From the NCBI RefSeq assembly GCF_002934265.1, contig NZ_PTIX01000013.1, positions 124,001 to 188,000 on the forward strand: a DNA stretch of 64,000 nucleotides. Reading direction: 5' to 3'. This document shows, in pieces, positions 36,910 to 49,787 of this stretch (positions are counted from its first letter, which is position 1; each line of letters begins with the position of its first letter). The position numbers were made by a program, and so were the translations under genes. This stretch comes from Actinokineospora auranticolor (GTDB lineage: Bacteria; Actinomycetota; Actinomycetes; Mycobacteriales; Pseudonocardiaceae). The notes beneath the pieces were generated by a model. That model was not told where the DNA came from. It was given only the letters and a program-made list of their open reading frames with translations, and made no database searches.

Positions 36910-38151
36910 ATGGCCCCCACGGACCAACCCGCGTTAGACCCCCGGTTCGCGCGCCGCAGCGCGGGCCTGCTGGCCTCGGAGATCCGCGCGCTGTTCGCGG
37001 TCGCGTCGCGCCCGGGGGTGGTGTCGCTCGCCGGTGGCATGCCCGCCGCGGACGCGCTGCCCACCCAGGTGCTCGCCCGGATCCTGGGCGAGGTGGCGAC
37101 CGACCCCACCGCCCTGCAGTACGCCTCCGGGCAGGGCGATCCCGCGCTGCGCGAACAGATCTGCGCGGTGATGGCCGCCGAGGACGTGCGCGCCGACCCG
37201 CGCGACGTCGTGGTGACCACCGGCGCGCAGCAGGCGCTGGACCTGGTGACCGGGGTGCTCGCCGACCCCGGTGACGTGGTGCTGGTGGAGTCACCGGCCT
37301 ACGTCGGCGCGCTGGCGACCTTCGCCGCGCACGGGGTTCGCGTGCGGCACGTGCCCGACGACGGCGCGGGGCTCTCGGGCCCGGCCGTCGCCGAGGCGGC
37401 GGAGCGGGCGCGGCGGGCGGGGCACCGGGTGGCTTTCCTCTACACCGTGCCCAACTTCGCCAACCCGTCCGGCGTCACGCTGAGCGCGGACCGCCGCGCG
37501 CAGGTGCTGACGGCGAGCGCGCGGGCCGGGGTCCAGGTGGTGGAGGACAACCCGTACGGGTTGCTGCGCCTGGAAGGCGAGCCGTTGCGCGCGCTCCGGG
37601 CGATGGCGCCGGACGTGGTGTACCTGGGGTCGTTCTCGAAGATCCTGGCGCCGGGGCTGCGCGTCGGCTGGGCGCTGGCCCCGGCCGCGGTGACGGCGAA
37701 GCTGGTGCTGGCGGCCGAGGCGGCCGTGCTGTGCCACTCCAGCCTCGCCCAGGCGGCCGTGGCCAGGTACCTGTCCACCGAGCCCTGGGGCGACCACGTC
37801 AAGGGCCTGCGGGAGCTGTACTGGGAGCGGCGGGCCGCCATGCTGTCCGCGCTGACCGCGCACATGCCGCCCGGGACCCGTTGGCGGGTACCGGAAGGCG
37901 GGTTCTTCCTGTGGCTGGGGCTGCCCGCGGGGGTGCGGGCCAAAGCGTTGCTGCCGCGCGCCGTCGAGGCAGGCGTGGCGTACGTGCCGGGTACCGGTTT
38001 CTTCGCCGACGGCAGTGGCGACGACCACCTCCGCGTGTCCTATTCCTTTCCCGAGCCCGCGGTGATAGAAATCGGGGTCCGCCGGTTGGCCGAAGTCGTG
38101 AAGTCGGCCGCCGACGAATACGAAACCGGATTTGACGGCAGTAGGGGTTGA
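36910..38151 (+). CDS. Class I/II aminotransferase (LysN/2-aminoadipate-like)
   Basis: 413 residues, ATG with AAGGAGA upstream. Motifs: VVSLAGGMPAADALP, LQYASGQGDPALREQI, YTVPNFANPSGVTL, EDNPYGLLRL, PLP-Lys in SFSKILAPGLRVGW. This subfamily handles 2-aminoadipate, aromatic or unusual amino acids and is common in peptide natural-product clusters. With the HisC-like enzyme it gives two transaminases in one operon, so one may act on 4-aminophenylpyruvate and the other on a second building block. The stop codon overlaps the TTGAC of the conserved upstream element for the next gene. Confidence 0.88.
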   Translation: MAPTDQPALDPRFARRSAGLLASEIRALFAVASRPGVVSLAGGMPAADALPTQVLARILGEVATDPTALQYASGQGDPALREQICAVMAAEDVRADPRDVVVTTGAQQALDLVTGVLADPGDVVLVESPAYVGALATFAAHGVRVRHVPDDGAGLSGPAVAEAAERARRAGHRVAFLYTVPNFANPSGVTLSADRRAQVLTASARAGVQVVEDNPYGLLRLEGEPLRALRAMAPDVVYLGSFSKILAPGLRVGWALAPAAVTAKLVLAAEAAVLCHSSLAQAAVARYLSTEPWGDHVKGLRELYWERRAAMLSALTAHMPPGTRWRVPEGGFFLWLGLPAGVRAKALLPRAVEAGVAYVPGTGFFADGSGDDHLRVSYSFPEPAVIEIGVRRLAEVVKSAADEYETGFDGSRG

Positions 38152-38186
38152 CGGCCCACCTCCGGGCGTGTCACGCTTTTCCCGAG
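38146..38186 (+). promoter_or_regulatory. Conserved upstream element, copy 2
   Basis: GGTTGAC ... CCGGG ... TGTCACGCTTTTC, matching the element at 31786-31826. It begins inside the stop codon region of the aminotransferase and precedes the DsbA-like gene (38317) by about 150 bp. Confidence 0.55.
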
Positions 38187-38316
38187 CCACTTCCGTGTGC
38201 CCGGACGCCGATCAGGCGAACTTCCGCGGGACACACGGCCATCACGGCGCGAATCCTTTCCGCAAAGCACTATGGTCAGCCGCACACCGAACGGCTGCGA
38301 CCAAGGAGACCTCCCC

Positions 38317-42426
<4,110 letters not shown>

Positions 42427-42481
42427 GCCATTCCCCTGCCGACCGCAGGGTCTCCCCCATCCCCAACGGAAAGGACACCCC

Positions 42482-44158
42482 ATGACCACTTTCGCCCCGA
42501 CCGTTCTCACCGCCGAGCAGCGCGCCGCCGTGGCCGCCGACGCCACCATCGGTGGCGGCAACCTGCTCCCCTCCGCCATCGCCGCGAGCCCGGCCCCGGA
42601 CCAGCCGTTCCTGCGAACACTCCGGCCGGTCATCAACACCGCGGGCGAGCCCCAGGAGGAGTTCAGCCTGCTGGAGCTCGACGAGCTCGTGCAGAGCTGG
42701 TCGGTGTGGTACCTCGGGCAGGGCGTCGGCCCGCGCGACCGGGTCGCGATCTGGATCGAGGACTCCTTCGCCTACTCGGTGCACCTGTACGCCCTCGCGC
42801 AGATCGGCGCCATCGCGGTGCTGATCAACACGAAGGCGTCGCGGGAGATCGCCGAGTCGCTGATCAAGCAGACCACCCCGATGGGCATCTACGCGAACCG
42901 GCCCAGGATGGACGTCCTGGCCGACCTCACCGCGAACCTGCCCGGTCTGGCGTGGACGGTGCTCGTCGAGGACGTGCCCGCGCCGCCGAAGGCGGAACTG
43001 CCCGCCGACCAGCGGTTCCGGCACAACGACGAGGACCCGATCACGATCCTGCACTCCTCGGGCACCACCGGGCTGCCGAAGCCGACCATCCACACCCACG
43101 GCTCGCTCGTGGCGGGGCCGAAGTTCCGGCTGGTCGACCACAAGGAACTGCCCGGCGCGATGACCATGACCAGCCTCCCGCAGTCGCACCTGGGCTGCAT
43201 CGCCTACTCCGTGTACGCGGTGCTGGCGGGGGCGCGCACCACGGCCGGGTTCGACCGGCCCGGTGCGGAACTGGTCGAGGCGGTGGCCACCCACAAGCCG
43301 ACCGCGGTCATGTCCTTCGCGCACGCGTACTCCGAGATCCCGTCGCTCGACATGGAGCCGGGCGCGATCGACTCGGTGAACGTGTGGGTGTCCATCGGGG
43401 ACGCCGTGCACGAGGCGCACATCAAGGACATCCTGCGCAAGCGCGGCGCGGACAAGCCGCAGGCGGCGTTCTTCGACCGCCTCGGCACGACCGAGCTGGG
43501 CTGGGGTGTGCTGCTCAAGATCCGCACGGTGGACACCGAGCGCAACGACCGCTGCGCGGGCAAGCCGGTCGGTGTCGCCGAGGTGACGATCCTGCGCGCG
43601 GACGGCACCTACGCCGACGACAACGAGGTCGGCCTGCTGGCCGCCCGGGGCCCGGCGATCACCCCCGGGTACTGGGACAACCACGACCTCAACTACCGCA
43701 GCCGCCTGTCGGGCTACTGGCTGACCGGCGACAACGGCTACCGCGACGGCAACGGCGACCACTTCCTGGTCGACCGCACGGTGGACGCGCTGGTCACCCC
43801 CGAGCGCACCGGCTACTCGGTGTTCATGGAGGAGGTCCTGCTCGCCGACGTGCCCGACGTGGTCGACACCGCGGTGGTGGCGGGCAGGCGCGACGGCGTG
43901 GTCGTGCCGGTGGCCGTGGTGGTGCCCGCGCCGGGCACCGACCCCGACCCGGTGAAGCTGCTGACGCTGGCCAACGAGGAACTGGCCCGCGCCGGTCACC
44001 TCACGCTGGGCGCGCTGGACCTGGCCCGCACCGACGAGGACTTCCCCGTCGGCGTCACCGGCAAGGTCCTCAAGCGCAACCTGCGGGACAAGTACGCCGA
44101 CCTGGCCGCCTACGGTGCGACCGCCGACCCGAAGTCCTTCGCCGCGCTCGAATCCTGA
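42482..44158 (+). CDS. Acyl-adenylating (ANL superfamily) enzyme
   Basis: 558 residues, ATG with GGAAAGGACACCCC upstream. AMP-binding motifs: ILHSSGTTGLPKPTIHTHGS (P-loop), a divergent middle without the usual YGxTE but with FDRLGTTELGW, GYWLTGDNGYRDGNG and the C-terminal catalytic Lys in GVTGKVLKRNLRDKY. Closest in style to benzoate/aryl-CoA ligases. It carries no fused carrier domain, so it should form an acyl-CoA or adenylate for a separate acceptor. An aromatic acid derived from the PAPA route is a reasonable substrate guess; the pocket cannot be read reliably by eye. Confidence 0.85.
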   Translation: MTTFAPTVLTAEQRAAVAADATIGGGNLLPSAIAASPAPDQPFLRTLRPVINTAGEPQEEFSLLELDELVQSWSVWYLGQGVGPRDRVAIWIEDSFAYSVHLYALAQIGAIAVLINTKASREIAESLIKQTTPMGIYANRPRMDVLADLTANLPGLAWTVLVEDVPAPPKAELPADQRFRHNDEDPITILHSSGTTGLPKPTIHTHGSLVAGPKFRLVDHKELPGAMTMTSLPQSHLGCIAYSVYAVLAGARTTAGFDRPGAELVEAVATHKPTAVMSFAHAYSEIPSLDMEPGAIDSVNVWVSIGDAVHEAHIKDILRKRGADKPQAAFFDRLGTTELGWGVLLKIRTVDTERNDRCAGKPVGVAEVTILRADGTYADDNEVGLLAARGPAITPGYWDNHDLNYRSRLSGYWLTGDNGYRDGNGDHFLVDRTVDALVTPERTGYSVFMEEVLLADVPDVVDTAVVAGRRDGVVVPVAVVVPAPGTDPDPVKLLTLANEELARAGHLTLGALDLARTDEDFPVGVTGKVLKRNLRDKYADLAAYGATADPKSFAALES

Positions 44159-44171
44159 GCACGGCACGACC

Positions 44172-44262
44172 ACAACCGAAAACACACAACAGAACCCCAC
44201 AAGAGAACCACCACAACCGAATCCCGACAACAGAATCAGGCCAGGTGAACCCGACAACCGAA
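44172..44262 (+). repeat. A/C-rich leader with five ACAACNGAA repeats, 41-bp period
   Basis: ACAACCGAA occurs at 44172, 44213 and 44254, and ACAACAGAA at 44186 and 44227. The steps are 14, 27, 14, 27, i.e. a 41-bp unit with two motifs repeated about 2.2 times. The region is in the 271-bp gap before the DAHP synthase, followed by a hairpin at 44347. A related copy precedes papB (38985). Confidence 0.6.
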
Positions 44263-44346
44263 CAACGCACCCCGCGACGCGGACGCGCCGCGGGATCGCA
44301 CGACCCCTGACCGCGCGAGGCTCCCGGCCGCGCGCGGAGGTCCACA

Positions 44347-44385
44347 CCGGACGGTGGCCCGCCTGACGCGCGGGCCACCGTCCGG
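44347..44385 (+). terminator. 16-bp hairpin before DAHP synthase
   Basis: CCGGACGGTGGCCCGC pairs perfectly with GCGGGCCACCGTCCGG across a 7-nt loop, ending 44 bp before the DAHP synthase ATG. It may terminate the upstream operon, or act as an attenuator for the next gene. No T tract. Confidence 0.55.
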
Positions 44386-44429
44386 ACCCACACCCGCGCC
44401 GCCGCGCGCACTCCCACGGAGGTCCCGTC

Positions 44430-45488
44430 ATGTCCGGTCTGTCCCTGTACAGCTTCGCCGTCGACACCCCCGCCACCGCCACCCAGCAGTGGTTGGACCA
44501 CTTCGACACCACCGGCACCACCGCCACGCTCCAGCACCTCGGTTCGACGCCCGTGATCGTCGCCCACGGTCCCGGCACGGAGACACCGGCCCCCGACAAC
44601 CTCGTCGCGCCCGTCGCCGTCGTCGCCGCGGGCGGGGACTTCCGGCTCGGCAGGCGCGAGCTGCGCCCCGAGGGCACCGTGGTGCGCGTCGGCGGCGCGA
44701 CCGTCGGCGACGGCTCGCTCAACGTGTTCGCCGGTCCGTGCGCGGTGGAGAACCGCCAGCAGCTGCTGGACTGCGCCGACGTCGCCGAGCACTACGGCGC
44801 GGTCGGCCTGCGCGGCGGCGCCTTCAAGCCGCGCACCTCGCCGTACTCCTTCCAGGGCCTCAAGTGGGCCGGACTGGAGCTGCTGGCCGAGGCGCGCGCG
44901 CACACCGGCCTGCCGATCCTCACCGAGGTGCTCGACCCCCGGCACGTGGAGCGGGTCGCGGCCACCGCCGACGGGCTGCAGATCGGCGCCCGGAACATGC
45001 AGAACTTCGAGCTGCTCAGCGAGGCGGGCAAGTCCGGTCGCCCGGTCGTGCTCAAGCGCGGCTTCGGCTGCACCGTCGACGAGACCTTGGCCGCCGCCGA
45101 GTACATCCTGGCGCAGGGCAACGACCAGGTCATCCTGTGCGAGCGCGGCATCCGCACCTTCGAGCACGCCACCCGCTTCACCCTCGACATCTCCGCGGTC
45201 GCGCTGATGAAGCAGCGCTCGCACCTGCCGGTGATGGTCGACCCCAGCCACTCCGTCGGCATCCCCGCCCTGGTCGAGCCGGTCTCCCTGGCCGCGGCGG
45301 CGGCGGGCGCGGACGCGTTGCTCATCGACGTGCACGTGGCGCCCGAGCAGGCGCTGTGCGACGGCAAGCAGGCGCTGCTGCCCGACGACTTCGGCGTGCT
45401 GATGGGCAAGCTGGAGCTGCTGTCGATGGGCCTGAGCCGCAAGCTGGCCGGTGTCGTCGGCGCCCACGCCGTCCTCGCCGAGCGCTGA
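44430..45488 (+). CDS. 3-deoxy-7-phosphoheptulonate (DAHP) synthase
   Basis: 352 residues, ATG with GGAGG upstream. The N-terminal ~90 residues form a ferredoxin-like extension, then a KDO8P/DAHP-synthase TIM barrel with VFAGPCAVE, RGGAFKPRTSPYSFQG, DGLQIGARNMQNF, LKRGFG, LCERGIRTF and DPSHSVG. It belongs to the type I-beta (AroF/AroA of Bacillus type) family. It performs the first committed shikimate-pathway step from PEP and erythrose-4-phosphate. A cluster-dedicated copy would raise chorismate flux for 4-aminophenylalanine. Confidence 0.93.
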   Translation: MSGLSLYSFAVDTPATATQQWLDHFDTTGTTATLQHLGSTPVIVAHGPGTETPAPDNLVAPVAVVAAGGDFRLGRRELRPEGTVVRVGGATVGDGSLNVFAGPCAVENRQQLLDCADVAEHYGAVGLRGGAFKPRTSPYSFQGLKWAGLELLAEARAHTGLPILTEVLDPRHVERVAATADGLQIGARNMQNFELLSEAGKSGRPVVLKRGFGCTVDETLAAAEYILAQGNDQVILCERGIRTFEHATRFTLDISAVALMKQRSHLPVMVDPSHSVGIPALVEPVSLAAAAAGADALLIDVHVAPEQALCDGKQALLPDDFGVLMGKLELLSMGLSRKLAGVVGAHAVLAER

Positions 45489-45562
45489 CCACCCCCGCCA
45501 ACCCGCCGTCGCCCCGCACCCCGCGCGCCCGGGGTAGGCGGGCGCACCACCTGGAGGACACC

Positions 45563-47527
45563 GTGACCCACATCTGCATCATCGGCGCGGGACCGCGCGG
45601 GCTGTCGGTGCTGGAACGACTGCACGCGAGCGCGGCGGGCCAGTCGCGCGAGATCACCGTCCACGTCGTGGACCCCAACCTGCACAACGGGAGCGCGGTG
45701 TGGCGCACCGACCAGTCCCGCGAGCTGCTGATGAACACCGTCGCCGCGCAGATCACCATGTTCGCCGACGAGACCGTCAGCTGCGCGGGCCCGATCGTGC
45801 CCGGCCCCAGCCTGCACGAGTGGGCCCGCTTCGTCGAGCACCTCGGCCCGGAGGACCGGCTGCCCGACTGGGCCCGCGCGGAGTGCCGCGAGCTGGGCCC
45901 CGACTCGTACCCCACCCGCGCGCTCTACGGCCACTACCTGCGCTGGGTTTTACGGCACCTGCTGCGCACCACCCCGGACAACCTGACGATCGCGTTGCAC
46001 GCCAACACCGCCACCAGCCTCGTCGACGCCGACGACGGCAGCCAGGTGGTGGAGCTGGACGACGGCACCGTGCTCGACGGGCTGGACTCGGTCGTGCTCA
46101 CCCAGGGGCACGTGCCCAGCATGCTGTCGGAGGCGGAGACCGCGCTGGCCGAGTACGCGGCCCGGCACCACCTGGCGTACGTGCCGCCGGGCAACCCCGC
46201 GGGCGTCGACCTGTCGTTCCTCAAGCCCGGGCAGGAGGTGGCGCTGCGCGGGATGGGCCTGAACTTCTTCGACTACATGGCCCTGCTCACCACCGGCCGC
46301 GGCGGCCGCTTCTCCCGCGGCGACACGGGATCGCTGACCTACCACCCCTCCGGCGCGGAGCCGGTGCTGATCGCGGGCTCCCGCCGCGGCGTCCCCTACA
46401 CCGCCCGCGGCGAGAACCAGAAGGGCGCCTTCGGCAGGCACGAGCCGCTCTTCCTGACCCCGTGGGTGATCCGCACCCTGCGCAGGCGCGCGGAACGCGG
46501 CCGCCCGGCCGACTTCCGCACCGAGGTCTGGCCGCTGATCGACCGCGAGGTCCGGTCGGTGTACTACACCGCGCTGGTCACCGAACGGTCCTGCGTCTGC
46601 GAGGCCGAGGTCTTCTCCCGCCGCTACCGGGCGGTCTGCGAGGAGGAGTTCGCCGCCACCCCGGTCGGCGAGCCCTTCGACCAGCCCCGCTCGGAAGCCG
46701 AGTCGGTCCTCCTGGACCGCTTCGGCATCGCCGAGGCCGACCGCTGGGACTGGAACGCGATCGCCAAGCCGTACGGCGACCGCGAGTTCGCCGACGCGGA
46801 CGACTACCGCAAGTGGCTCACCGGCTACCTCCGCGAGGACATCCGGGAGGCGTTGCGCGGCAACGTCCGCAGCCCCCTCAAGTCCGCCCTCGACGCCATG
46901 CGGGACCTCCGCAACGAAATCCGCCTGGTGGTGGACCACGGCGGCCTCAGCGGCGATTCCTACCGAGACGACCTCCAACGCTGGTACACCCCCTTCAACG
47001 CGTTCGTCTCGATCGGCCCGCCGGTCAGCCGCATCGAGGAGATGACCGCCCTGATCGAGGCAGGCGTCCTGCGCGTGGTCGGCCCCGGCATGGTCGTCGA
47101 ACCGGCGGAGGACGACTCGGAGTTCCTGGTCTCCTCGACGAAGGTCCCGGGCCCCCCGGTCCGCGTGACGGCGCTGATCGAGGCCAGGCTCCCCGAGCCC
47201 GACATCCGCACCACCACCGACCCGCTGCTGGGAGGCCTGCTGGCACGAGGTGAATGCGTCCTCCACCAGATCCCCATCGCGGGCGGCGGCCACTACGAAA
47301 CCGGCGGCCTGGCCGTATCCCCCCGCCCCTACAACGTCCTGGGCAAGGGCAGAGTCCCCCACCCCCGCCGCTTCGCCTACGGCGTACCGACGGAAACCGT
47401 CCACTGGGTCACCGCGGCGGGCATCCGCCCGGGCGTGAACTCCGTGATCCTCGCCGACGCCGACGCGGTCGCCCAGGCGACCCTGGCCATCTCGGTCCCC
47501 CGCACGGAACTCATCGCGGGCTTCTAG
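45563..47527 (+). CDS. FAD/NAD(P)-binding oxidoreductase (PF13454-type)
   Basis: 654 residues from GTG 45563 (GGAGG upstream). The FAD Rossmann motif IIGAGPRGLSVLERL is at the very N-terminus, with VVDPNLHNGSAVWRTDQSRELLMNTVAAQITMF typical of the FAD-NAD(P)-binding 'NAD_binding_9' family. A second nucleotide-binding stretch (VALRGMGLNFFDYMALLTTGRGGRF) and a long helical insertion follow, and the C-terminus has IPIAGGGHYETGGLAVSPRPYNVLG. Such proteins occur in several actinomycete clusters and may be N-oxygenases or oxidases. Oxidation of an amino group is one possibility here. It is the last gene before the cluster terminator. Confidence 0.8.
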   Translation: MTHICIIGAGPRGLSVLERLHASAAGQSREITVHVVDPNLHNGSAVWRTDQSRELLMNTVAAQITMFADETVSCAGPIVPGPSLHEWARFVEHLGPEDRLPDWARAECRELGPDSYPTRALYGHYLRWVLRHLLRTTPDNLTIALHANTATSLVDADDGSQVVELDDGTVLDGLDSVVLTQGHVPSMLSEAETALAEYAARHHLAYVPPGNPAGVDLSFLKPGQEVALRGMGLNFFDYMALLTTGRGGRFSRGDTGSLTYHPSGAEPVLIAGSRRGVPYTARGENQKGAFGRHEPLFLTPWVIRTLRRRAERGRPADFRTEVWPLIDREVRSVYYTALVTERSCVCEAEVFSRRYRAVCEEEFAATPVGEPFDQPRSEAESVLLDRFGIAEADRWDWNAIAKPYGDREFADADDYRKWLTGYLREDIREALRGNVRSPLKSALDAMRDLRNEIRLVVDHGGLSGDSYRDDLQRWYTPFNAFVSIGPPVSRIEEMTALIEAGVLRVVGPGMVVEPAEDDSEFLVSSTKVPGPPVRVTALIEARLPEPDIRTTTDPLLGGLLARGECVLHQIPIAGGGHYETGGLAVSPRPYNVLGKGRVPHPRRFAYGVPTETVHWVTAAGIRPGVNSVILADADAVAQATLAISVPRTELIAGF

Positions 47528-47534
47528 TCCCCAC

Positions 47535-47570
47535 GGGGCGGCGGCCGTATCCCCCGGCGGCCGCCGCCCC
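47535..47570 (+). terminator. Terminator at the end of the biosynthetic region
   Basis: GGGGCGGCGGCCG pairs with CGGCCGCCGCCCC over 13 bp across a 10-nt loop, 7 bp after the FAD gene stop. Confidence 0.8.
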
Positions 47571-48363
47571 AACCCTCCCCATTTCCCTTCCATACCTCAC
47601 TCACCCCAACACCTTCCCCGCCCATCCTCGCCATACCCCATCCACCCCAGCACATTCCCCCATCACCAGTTTTCCCTCCCTCCCTCTCACCTCACTTCCC
47701 CACTTCTCTCCTCACCTCGCACTCCCTGCCATTTCGCCTCGCTCTGCTTCCTCACCTCACCCTCCCACTTCACCTGGCCCTCCCTGCCTCGCCCCTCGCG
47801 CCTTCCCCTTCTCCGCAACACACCCAGACTCACCTCCCCCAACGCACCCCGCTCTACCCTGCCTCCCCGCTCTCCCTCCTCACTTCGCCTCTCCCCCAAG
47901 CACTTCCCTCCCTGCCCCGCCACTCCCACCCCACCTCTCCACCGCTTCGCGGCGCCCCCGCTCCGCCTTCCCGACATCGCCGCCATGGCCCACCCGCTTT
48001 GCTCCCCCAGAACACACCTGCTCCGCCTCGTCCCTGGCAGCCCTCCGACACTCGCCCTCCTCTCCTGGCCGCCTCCCAACACTCCCCTTCCCTTCCGCTT
48101 CCCAGCGCACGCCCCCTCCGCCTTTGGCACCTCGCTCCCCCCGAATACTTCCTCCCCCCAGCGCACCCCACTCTGTCCACTTAGTCCAACCGGCCTACCC
48201 GTCTCCCAACACAATCACCAAGATCTGCCACACGCCGTCGACATCCCCTCCCGCGAATGCCTCCTCCTGGCCACCCCGCTGCCGCCCGCCCCACTCATCC
48301 CCCTGCCTGCTCCACCACCGTCCTCCGCACCGCGCTTCCTCCGCCCACCTCGTCCGGTCCCCC
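47571..48363. other. Non-coding tract, extreme C-over-G asymmetry
   Basis: About 790 bp in which the plus strand is dominated by C and T with few G; for example, in the 60-base line from 47581 only two bases are G. Open frames exist on both strands, but their products are Pro/Ser/Leu- or Gly/Arg-rich low-complexity sequences with no ribosome site, so no gene is called. The minus strand is G-rich, with runs such as GGG-N4-GGGG-N-GGG-NN-GGGG near 47567-47587 that could form a G-quadruplex. It begins after the cluster terminator and ends at a 17-bp hairpin. Confidence 0.7.
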
Positions 48364-48404
48364 AAGCGGGGCGCCACCTGTCTCCAGCAGGTGGCGCCCC
48401 GCTT
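48364..48404. terminator. 17-bp perfect hairpin closing the pyrimidine tract
   Basis: AAGCGGGGCGCCACCTG pairs perfectly with CAGGTGGCGCCCCGCTT around a 7-nt loop, followed by TTCG. The A/T ends on both sides allow termination in either direction. No gene ends near it, so it may end an unannotated transcript from the tract to its left or from the right on the minus strand. Confidence 0.65.
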
Positions 48405-48829
48405 TTCGTCGTTCACACGCCTTGCCCCGGACAGCGACCGACCTGCCATCTCCCCGTCAAGTCCGTGGGTGTGTGTCGCACACCCACCCGCACAGGCACA
48501 CACCCCAACATCCGACGAAAGCCGACAAATCGTCCACCGATCGAGCCGCTCGACCCCGGCTCCAGACGACTTCCCCCGTTTCGCCTATTCACTATTCGAC
48601 ACCCCGAGCACCAAATACAAACTTGGCGGATCCCTTTTCGCGACAGAGAACGCAAATTCCTCCCGCTACCCGATTGGCGGAGTCCAGCCCTCCGGGGCAC
48701 CACTAGGCTTCTGCGAAGTAGGAGAAAAACCTACAGGACCGGAGAGCGGCGACCTTTCCATTCAGCCACAGGCAGGCGTCGCCGTATTCGCATCGATAAC
48801 TGGGGAAAGAAACACGAAGATTTCAGCGA
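48405..48829. other. Intergenic region, no gene recognised
   Basis: 425 bp between the hairpin and the amidase remnant. Composition returns to less skewed and is AT-richer from about 48560. Short inverted repeats such as GTGGGTGTGTG/CACACCCAC (48466-48486) are present. It probably contains the promoter for the amidase-like gene; no clear -10/-35 was assigned. Confidence 0.4.
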
Positions 48830-49773
48830 GTGTTGGCGGCATGCCTCGGTGCGTCCGCGGTGGCAGTCGCCTCGGACGCGCTGCGCGGTCGCTTAGCGGT
48901 CCAAGCGCGGAAGTTGGACGAAGTCCGGGCATTCACGCTGACCACGACGTCGCGCGGGTACACCAAGTCCGACGTCGAGGTCACCATCGACGCCGTGGAG
49001 ACCGAACGGTCGGCCACGCGGGTGCGCGCGACCGAGCTGACCAAGCTGTACTTCGGGCACGGCGACCCGAACGCGCCCGCGTACGAGGCGTACAAGGTGC
49101 GCCACCTGCTCTCCTTCGCGCAGGTCAACGACATCTGGACGCTCACCTCGGCCGAGGTCGCCCTGGGGGCCGGGCCGCCGCCCGCCCTGTACGCGGAGGT
49201 CCCGGCCAAGCGCCCGGGCTCGACCAAGCCGGATACCTCCGGCCCAATCGCGAACTCCGCGGGCATCACGATGACCTACGACTACCTGCCATGTACAACT
49301 ACGCCGAACAGTATTGGGACAACTACAACGACGACTACCGCGCTCAGGGCAACGACTGCACCAATTTCATCTCGCAGATCATGAAGGTGGGCGGCCGGGA
49401 AGATGACCTGGGCATCTGGAACTCGGATGAGAACTGGTGGTACAACTGGATCAACCAGACCCACAGCTGGGCGGGCGCACACAACTGGGCGGTTTTCGCG
49501 CGCATCAACTCCCAGCGCGTCTCACACATCCCGAACGTGTACGAAATGCTCGTCACCGACGTCCTGCAGGTCGAGTGGGACCACCCGGACGAGGGCGACG
49601 AGCCGAACAACATCGACCACACGATGATCCTGACCGGTAGGCTGGGGCCCGCGGGAGCCGCTGAGGAGATCTACCTGACCTACCACGCCTCCGACCGCTG
49701 GAACGTCGCCTTCTGGGGATGGCTGCTGCCGCAGGGCAAGGATCGCGACGCGTGGTACGCCCACCGCACCTGA
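48830..49773 (+). pseudogene. Frameshifted secreted amidase-domain protein
   Basis: The first part (from GTG 48830) reads a hydrophobic signal-like start (VLAACLGASAVAVAS) and a globular region with ELTKLYFGHG and TYDYLP, up to about 49290. The rest of the family sequence continues in the next frame: MYNYAEQYWDNYNDDYRAQGNDCTNFISQ with the catalytic Cys, later NNIDHTMILTG with the His, ending KDRDAWYAHRT. This is the putative amidase domain (PF12671-like) of secreted actinobacterial proteins. A one-base loss near 49292 would explain the break. Either a recent pseudogene or a sequencing error. True start uncertain; the frame continues upstream to a stop at about 48792. Confidence 0.75.
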
Positions 49774-49787
49774 CCTGGGAGAAGCAC

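Noticed and set aside
47985-48896. 303-codon frame and others in the pyrimidine-rich tract
   Set aside because: Pro/Ser/Leu-rich composition follows directly from the C/T bias; there is no start signal or domain, so no gene is called.
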